From contig NZ_JAUSRH010000014.1 in assembly GCF_030811715.1 (NCBI RefSeq), positions 47,914 through 111,913 of the forward strand: DNA of 64,000 bases. Direction: 5' to 3'. Shown one piece after another: positions 60,019 to 64,000 of the stretch (positions are counted from its first letter, which is position 1; each line of letters starts with the position of its first letter). A program made the translations under genes and the position numbers. Source of the DNA: Sinomonas atrocyanea. Its GTDB lineage: Bacteria > Actinomycetota > Actinomycetes > Actinomycetales > Micrococcaceae. The notes below the pieces were generated by a model. It saw only the letters and a program-made list of their open reading frames with translations. It was not told where the DNA came from and ran no database searches.

Positions 60019-61419
60019 ATGAGGGACGACGGCGGGACGCACCTGGCCTTCCTCGGTGCCACCGACTCGGTCACCGGCTCCCGCTACCTCCTCGAGCACG
60101 GGGGCCGGCGGGTCCTCGTGGACTGCGGACTGTTCCAGGGCTACAAGAAGCTCCGCGAGCGCAACCGGGCACCGCTGCCGGTGCCGCCCGCGTCGATCGA
60201 CGCCGTGGTCCTCACCCACGCCCACCTCGACCACTCCGGCTACGTCCCGGCCCTCGTCAAGCGCGGGTTCCACGGACCCGTCTACGCGACCCCCGGCACC
60301 ACGGACCTGTGCACGCTCCTGCTCCCGGACAGCGGCCACCTCCAGGAGGAGGAGGCCGAGACCGCGCGGGCCCGCGGGTCGTCGCGGCACAGCATGCCGC
60401 AGCCCCTCTACACGGCGCGGGACGCCGTCGACTCCCTCGCCAGCTTCAGCCCCCAGCCGTTCCGCGCGCCGCTGGACCTCGGCGCCGGGATCGAGGCGCG
60501 CTTCATCCCGGCAGGGCACATCCTCGGCGCCGCCCAGGTCCACATCACCGTCGACGACGGCCGCTCCGCCGGGACCACGCTGCACTTCACGGGCGACCTG
60601 GGCCGCGAGGATGATCCCCTCATGAACCCGCCCGCCCCCCTGGAGCCCACGGACGTCCTCGTCACCGAGTCCACGTACGGCGACCGCGCGCACCCGCGCG
60701 AGGACCCGACCGAGGCGCTCGGCGAGGTGGTGCGCCGGGTGGCCAAGCGCAACGGGGTGGTGGTCATCGCCGCCTTCGCCGTGGGCCGCGCCGAGACGCT
60801 CATGCTGCACCTCGCCCGCCTGCGCCGGCGGGACCGGATCCCGGACATCCCGGTCTACCTCAACAGCCCGATGGCGGTGGACGCCACCGAGCTCTACCGG
60901 AAGTACCCCGAGGAGCACCGCATCAGCGAGCGGGAGTTCCGGGAGATGTACGCCCTGCCCCAGCTGATCCGCGACCCGGACGCCTCGCGGGCGCTGAACC
61001 TGCGCGGCGGCCCGATGGTCGTCATCTCCGCGTCCGGGATGCTCACGGGCGGCCGGGTCCTGCACCACGTCGAGGCCTACGGCCCGGATCCGCGCAACGC
61101 CATCGTCCTCAGCGGCTACCAGGCCGGCGGCACCCGCGGCGCCCTCCTCCTCGACGGGGCCACGAGCCTGCGCATCTACGGCCGCGACGTCCCGATCCGC
61201 GCCGAGGTGGTCAGCCTCGACAACCTCTCCGCGCACGCCGATGCCGACGCCATCCTGCGCTGGATGGGCACCTGCCCGCGGCCGCCGCGGATGGTCTACG
61301 TGACCCACGGGGAGATCGGCGCCTCCGACACGCTGCGCCGGCGGATCCAGCACGAGCTCGGCTGGCACGCCCGCGTCCCCGAGCACCTCGAGCGGGTCGA
61401 CCTCGCCGCCCCCCGCTGA
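60019..61419 (+). CDS. MBL-fold metallohydrolase with beta-CASP and RMMBL domains
   Basis: 466 residues. The metal motif is LTHAHLDHSG with His67, His69, Asp71 and His72; IPAGHILGAAQV supplies the next ligand, FTGDLGRED the Asp, and VLSGYQAGGTRG and LDNLSAHADADAIL the C-terminal beta-CASP/RMMBL motifs. This is the CPSF73/YSH1-like subgroup of RNA or nucleic-acid processing enzymes. A TACGCT box 7-12 nt before the ATG suggests leaderless expression. The substrate in bacteria is not established. Confidence 0.93.
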   Translation: MRDDGGTHLAFLGATDSVTGSRYLLEHGGRRVLVDCGLFQGYKKLRERNRAPLPVPPASIDAVVLTHAHLDHSGYVPALVKRGFHGPVYATPGTTDLCTLLLPDSGHLQEEEAETARARGSSRHSMPQPLYTARDAVDSLASFSPQPFRAPLDLGAGIEARFIPAGHILGAAQVHITVDDGRSAGTTLHFTGDLGREDDPLMNPPAPLEPTDVLVTESTYGDRAHPREDPTEALGEVVRRVAKRNGVVVIAAFAVGRAETLMLHLARLRRRDRIPDIPVYLNSPMAVDATELYRKYPEEHRISEREFREMYALPQLIRDPDASRALNLRGGPMVVISASGMLTGGRVLHHVEAYGPDPRNAIVLSGYQAGGTRGALLLDGATSLRIYGRDVPIRAEVVSLDNLSAHADADAILRWMGTCPRPPRMVYVTHGEIGASDTLRRRIQHELGWHARVPEHLERVDLAAPR

Positions 61420-61445
61420 CCAGCCCCACCCACGAGGAGGACGCC

Positions 61446-62165
61446 ATGAAGCCCATCCGACCGGTTCTGGGCACCGCCGCGCTCGCGGCCCTGCTCACCC
61501 TCGCAGCCTGTTTCGGACCGCCGTCGCCGGCGCCGTCACCGTCGTCGGCATCCGCCAGCACGACGGCGAGCAGCGCCCCCGCCTCCCCCTCGCCGACCGC
61601 CTCGGCGAGCACGACGGCGAGCGGCGGCCCCGCGCCGTCGTCCTCCGCCGCCTCGTCCCCGGCGCAGACGGCCCCGCCCACCGCTCCGGGCCAGCCCACC
61701 CAGGCTCCGGCGCCGCCCGCCTCCTCGGCGCCTGCCGCAGGGGGCCAGCTGCCCGAGCAGACGGCGCCGCTGACCCTGTACTACATCGCCATCGGCGACG
61801 GCGGCGTGTCCGGGCCGAGCGTCGGATGCGGCGACTCCGCCGTGGCCACCTACACGGCGCCAGTGACGTTCCGTGACCAGGTCGGGCCGAGCCTGACCCG
61901 GCTGTTCGCCAACCGCAGCCGCGAGATCGGCGAATCCGGGCTCGTGAACGTGCTGTACCAGTCGACCCTGAAGTACCTGGGCGGATCCTTCGACGGCACG
62001 ACCATCACCGTCTACCTCTCGGGCTCGTTCTTCCTGGGCGGCGTCTGCGACATCCCGCGGGCCGAGGCGCAGATCAACCTCACCGCGATCACGGCCGCAG
62101 GGGCGAAGCGGGCAGCGGTGTTCGTCAACGGCCGGCCGATGGCGGAGGTGCTGAGCCTGAAGTAG
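61446..62165 (+). CDS. Lipoprotein, possibly GerMN-like
   Basis: 239 residues. A lipoprotein signal peptide ends at LTLAAC, then a Ser/Ala/Pro/Thr-rich spacer (about 24-105) with SASTTAS repeats, then a compact domain, TLYYIAIGDGGVSGPSVGCGDSAVATYTAPVTF, by its ends. That domain resembles GerMN (sporulation/spore-germination) lipoproteins and ends in VNGRPMAEVL. The two Cys in this domain (VGCGDS, GVCDIP) may be disulfide bonded. The ATG has GGAGG upstream. A cell-surface location is predicted; the role is unknown. Confidence 0.82.
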   Translation: MKPIRPVLGTAALAALLTLAACFGPPSPAPSPSSASASTTASSAPASPSPTASASTTASGGPAPSSSAASSPAQTAPPTAPGQPTQAPAPPASSAPAAGGQLPEQTAPLTLYYIAIGDGGVSGPSVGCGDSAVATYTAPVTFRDQVGPSLTRLFANRSREIGESGLVNVLYQSTLKYLGGSFDGTTITVYLSGSFFLGGVCDIPRAEAQINLTAITAAGAKRAAVFVNGRPMAEVLSLK

Positions 62166-62290
62166 CGGCGGCAGAGCAACCCGGGGAACCCGTCGCCATC
62201 GCCGCGCTGCGGGCCTACGCTGGAGGTGGGGCCGGAGGCGTTCCCGCCGCAGGCTGGGCACGGCCCCGTTCGCGAACCGAGGCGGAAGAC

Positions 62291-62422
62291 ATGGCTGGAT
62301 TCGAGCCTGACGACGACGAGCGCGTGCACACCGAGGCACCGGCCGAGGGCGACACCGAGCTTGAGGGCGCCGGGATCCGCGCCCATTCCGAGGACGCAGC
62401 CGAGGGGCCCGACGAGGACTGA
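62291..62422 (+). CDS. Small acidic protein, 43 residues
   Basis: ATG at 62291 with GGAAG five bases upstream, ending in TGA at 62422; too short for most gene finders. The product is strongly acidic with no hydrophobic segment (MAGFEPDDDERVHTEAP, GAGIRAHSEDAAEGPDED). GC3 and the Asp/Glu bias are coding-like. It lies 126 nt after the lipoprotein and just before the MOSC gene. No family is known to me. Confidence 0.5.
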   Translation: MAGFEPDDDERVHTEAPAEGDTELEGAGIRAHSEDAAEGPDED

Positions 62423-62452
62423 GGGTCCGGGGACCTCCAGTACGGTGGAGGC

Positions 62453-63019
62453 ATGGACTACGCGTACGAGGTCGAGGTGCTCCACCTCCTCGTCTCGCCC
62501 GCGCACGCCTATTTCGGCCGGGCGCGCGACGGCGCCGCCGCGGTGCCCTCCGAGGATGCGGAGCAGATCGAGATCGTGGCCGGCAAGGGGATCGTGGGCG
62601 ACCGGTTCTTCGGCAAGGCCGCGCACATGGACGCCGCCCTGACCGTGCTGGCCGTCGAGGGGCTCGAGGCGATGGCCGCCGAGTTGGACGCGCCTCCCTT
62701 CGACCCGCTCCTCACCCGCCGGAACGTGATCCTGCGCGGCGCGGAGCTGCCGCCCCTCCTCGGCGGGGACTTCGCGCTCCGCCAGGGCGAGGCGACCGTG
62801 CGGCTCCACGCGGGCCGGCAGGCCCACCCCTGCGCCTGGATGGACCGCATGCTCGCCCCCGGAGCACACGCTGCGATGCGTGGACGCGGCGGTCTCCGGT
62901 GCCGTCCCGTCACGGGCGGGGTGCTGCGCCGGGGCCCGGCGGTGCTGCTCAGCCCAGTAGAACTTGATGCTTCCGCCGCGGGCGAGGCGCGGGTCCTGCG
63001 GCCCTCAAGGCTTCCGTAG
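62453..63019 (+). CDS. MOSC-domain protein
   Basis: 188 residues. A MOSC (MOCO sulfurase C-terminal-like) domain: GKGIVGDRFFG, VLAVEGLEAMAAEL, LTRRNVILRG and the conserved Cys127 in AHPCAWMD. These domains transfer sulfur or bind molybdenum cofactor ligands. A TACGGT box and GGAGG precede the ATG. It ends 6 nt before the convergent SRPBCC gene. Confidence 0.92.
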   Translation: MDYAYEVEVLHLLVSPAHAYFGRARDGAAAVPSEDAEQIEIVAGKGIVGDRFFGKAAHMDAALTVLAVEGLEAMAAELDAPPFDPLLTRRNVILRGAELPPLLGGDFALRQGEATVRLHAGRQAHPCAWMDRMLAPGAHAAMRGRGGLRCRPVTGGVLRRGPAVLLSPVELDASAAGEARVLRPSRLP

Positions 63020-63025
63020 CCGGGC

Positions 63026-63490
63026 TCACTGTCCCGCTGCGACCACCTGGGCGAGGTTCGCCAGACCCTTCTCGAAGTCCTTGCCCACCATGGCGTCGAT
63101 GTTCATGAGCCTTCCGAACACGCCCGCGATGCCCTTGTTCTCGCCCTTCATCACCCACGTCACCCGGGTCCCGCCGCGGTCCGGCTCAAAGGTGAAGCCG
63201 GTGGGGTTCACGGCCTTGAACGGCTTCACGAAGACGAGCCGGAGCCGGATGCTCCGGGGCTCCTCCACTTCGAGGATCTGCATGGTGCCCGCACCGGCCC
63301 TGCGGTTCCCGCGCCAGGAGTACTGGGCGCCGGTCCCGGCGGCCGGTCCGCTGAAGGTCCGCTCCATCGCCGGATCGAGCGCCTCCCACGGCGACCAGTC
63401 CGCCCACCTGTGGAAGTCCACGACATGCGGGTAGACGGCCTCGGGCGGGGCCGGGATGAAGGCGCTTCGGGAGATCGTGTAGGCGGCCAT
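63026..63490 (-). CDS. SRPBCC-family (polyketide cyclase-like) protein
   Basis: 154 residues. The START-like hydrophobic-cavity fold is seen in AAYTISRSAFIPAPPEAVYPHVVDFHRWADWSPWEALD (ends), GNRRAGAGTMQILEVEEPRSIRLRL and TRVTWVMKGENKG. SRPBCC proteins bind lipids or polyketides or act as cyclases or hydroxylases. Nothing ties it to the PKS at the other end of the window. The start ATG at 63490 has no strong ribosome binding site. Confidence 0.9.
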   Translation of the reverse strand: MAAYTISRSAFIPAPPEAVYPHVVDFHRWADWSPWEALDPAMERTFSGPAAGTGAQYSWRGNRRAGAGTMQILEVEEPRSIRLRLVFVKPFKAVNPTGFTFEPDRGGTRVTWVMKGENKGIAGVFGRLMNIDAMVGKDFEKGLANLAQVVAAGQ

Positions 63491-63615
63491 GGAGCCATGC
63501 TAGGCGCCCGGGGTGCCTGCGCGGCAGAGGCGGGCACACGGCACTGGGGGCGCGTCCGCGCCGCGTCCACGGTGCCGGATCCGCGCCCCGGGCGAGGTGC
63601 GGGGGGAGGGCCGGG

Positions 63616-63777
63616 CTAGCGCCTGCCACTGCGGGAGCGGCCGAGGATGTAGCCGATCAGCGCCAGGATGAGCAGGATGATGCCCACCCAGAGCAGGAAG
63701 TTGACCGCCTTCACGAAGCCGCCGACGAACAGCAGGATGATGGCGATGATGCCCACGATCACCAGGAGAGTGTTCAT
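63616..63777 (-). CDS. Small hydrophobic membrane protein
   Basis: 53 residues, two membrane segments (LLVIVGIIAIILLFVGGF and FLLWVGIILLILALIGYI) joined by a short loop, with a basic tail GRSRSGRR. It is too short to appear in a length-filtered ORF list. It fits the small hydrophobic proteins of actinobacteria (DUF6131-like), which are often stress-induced. The ribosome binding site before the ATG at 63777 is weak. It lies just downstream of the sigma-factor gene on the same strand. Confidence 0.72.
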   Translation of the reverse strand: MNTLLVIVGIIAIILLFVGGFVKAVNFLLWVGIILLILALIGYILGRSRSGRR

Positions 63778-63912
63778 GCCGCTCTGTTTTCCCGATTCCC
63801 GCAGGATGAAACACGGTCCCCGGTGGGCTGCCCCGCTGTGTGGGGTCCAGCGCTTCCGGTCCGGCGGTCGGGGTGGTACCGGGTGGTGGTGCCGGTGGTT
63901 CTGTGGGTGGTG

Positions 63913-64000
63913 TCAGGCGGCCATCTTGCGGCGCATGCGGTCCAGGAGCCGGCGCAGCAGGCGGGAGACCTGCATCTGGGACACGCCGAGCTCGGCGGCG
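63913..64000 (-). CDS. RNA polymerase sigma factor (SigB/SigF type), C-terminal end
   Basis: The last 28 codons enter from the right edge and end in TGA at 63915-63913. The visible peptide AAELGVSQMQVSRLLRRLL is the sigma-70 region 4.2 recognition helix typical of SigB/SigF/SigG-type stress sigma factors, followed by DRMRRKMAA. The rest of the gene lies outside the window, so the subtype is inferred from this helix only. Confidence 0.85.
   Translation of the reverse strand, partial: AAELGVSQMQVSRLLRRLLDRMRRKMAA

Noticed and set aside
63840..63912. G-rich stretch near the right edge as a G-quadruplex or regulatory RNA
   Set aside because: It has many GGTGG runs, but lies just past the sigma-factor stop and shows no clear conserved or paired structure; nothing supports a specific claim.

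Overview
The window is about 70 percent GC or more, densely coded, and uses many GTG starts, AGGAG-type ribosome binding sites and likely leaderless genes (a TANNNT -10 box 6-12 nt before the start codon). Gene content (WXG100 protein, DUF6153, stress sigma-factor tail, TerD/TelA operons with a PRTase-TRSP-PELOTA protein, MHS-family transporter beside PaaX) indicates an actinobacterial chromosome, most likely of the Micrococcaceae (Arthrobacter/Sinomonas-like). The genus is an inference. No rRNA, tRNA, prophage or complete insertion sequence was seen.

Layout. 1-6600: 5' part of a type III polyketide synthase, an APP1-type phosphatase, a GNAT-AAA fusion ATPase, an ABM monooxygenase, a Bcr/CflA efflux pump and an SGNH hydrolase. 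6650-12860: a Wadjet/MksBEF-type condensin operon jetA-jetB-jetC, translationally coupled, with no jetD; a 22-bp tandem repeat lies where jetD would be expected. 13116-26775: a large stress locus of the Ter type: a TerC-like membrane protein, three TerD proteins and TelA, then on the other strand an acidic protein, an isochorismatase-like hydrolase and MarR, then a second module of a helical protein, a degenerate TerD, an unknown protein, a TIM-barrel C-C bond lyase, a 953-residue double PRTase/TRSP/PELOTA protein and a HAD phosphatase. The second module matches the biosynthetic arm predicted for Ter systems (a nucleotide-like metabolite made from PRPP). 26712-38000: a luciferase-like oxidoreductase, a lone WXG100 protein, Lrp/AsnC, TPR-like and DUF456 proteins, malic enzyme, TetR, an MFS transporter, GntR and an ABC1/UbiB kinase-like protein. 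38001-45331: a metal region with a cupredoxin, a SHOCT protein, ArsR with two CDF exporters, DUF302, DUF305, DUF6153 and a CPH-type copper ATPase under a promoter carrying a CsoR-type box. 45336-49949: PaaX-family regulator divergent from an MHS transporter, CocE/NonD hydrolase and DUF3237 operon. 50030-53831: 4-alpha-glucanotransferase and sugar porter. 54239-59150: an alanine unit, with cycA-type permease, PucR-family regulator and alanine dehydrogenase sharing a candidate operator. 59283-64000: FMN reductase, beta-CASP nuclease-like protein, lipoprotein, MOSC and SRPBCC proteins, small membrane protein, and the C-terminus of a SigB/F-type sigma factor.

The most unusual feature is a set of short periodic repeat families that the genes do not explain: (i) a 21-bp repeat in four in-frame arrays in two unrelated genes (jetB and the PRTase gene), used in both orientations; (ii) a 32-bp-period intergenic repeat at three places, some inverted; (iii) a TGACYCCTCAAC family with 21-22-bp period that often supplies or abuts stop codons; (iv) a 17-mer encoding AHDAGP inserted identically in three unrelated proteins and resembling one arm of several terminator hairpins; (v) a VERSRNP repeat in a Ter-locus protein. 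Periods of 21, 22 and 32 bp are close to whole DNA turns.
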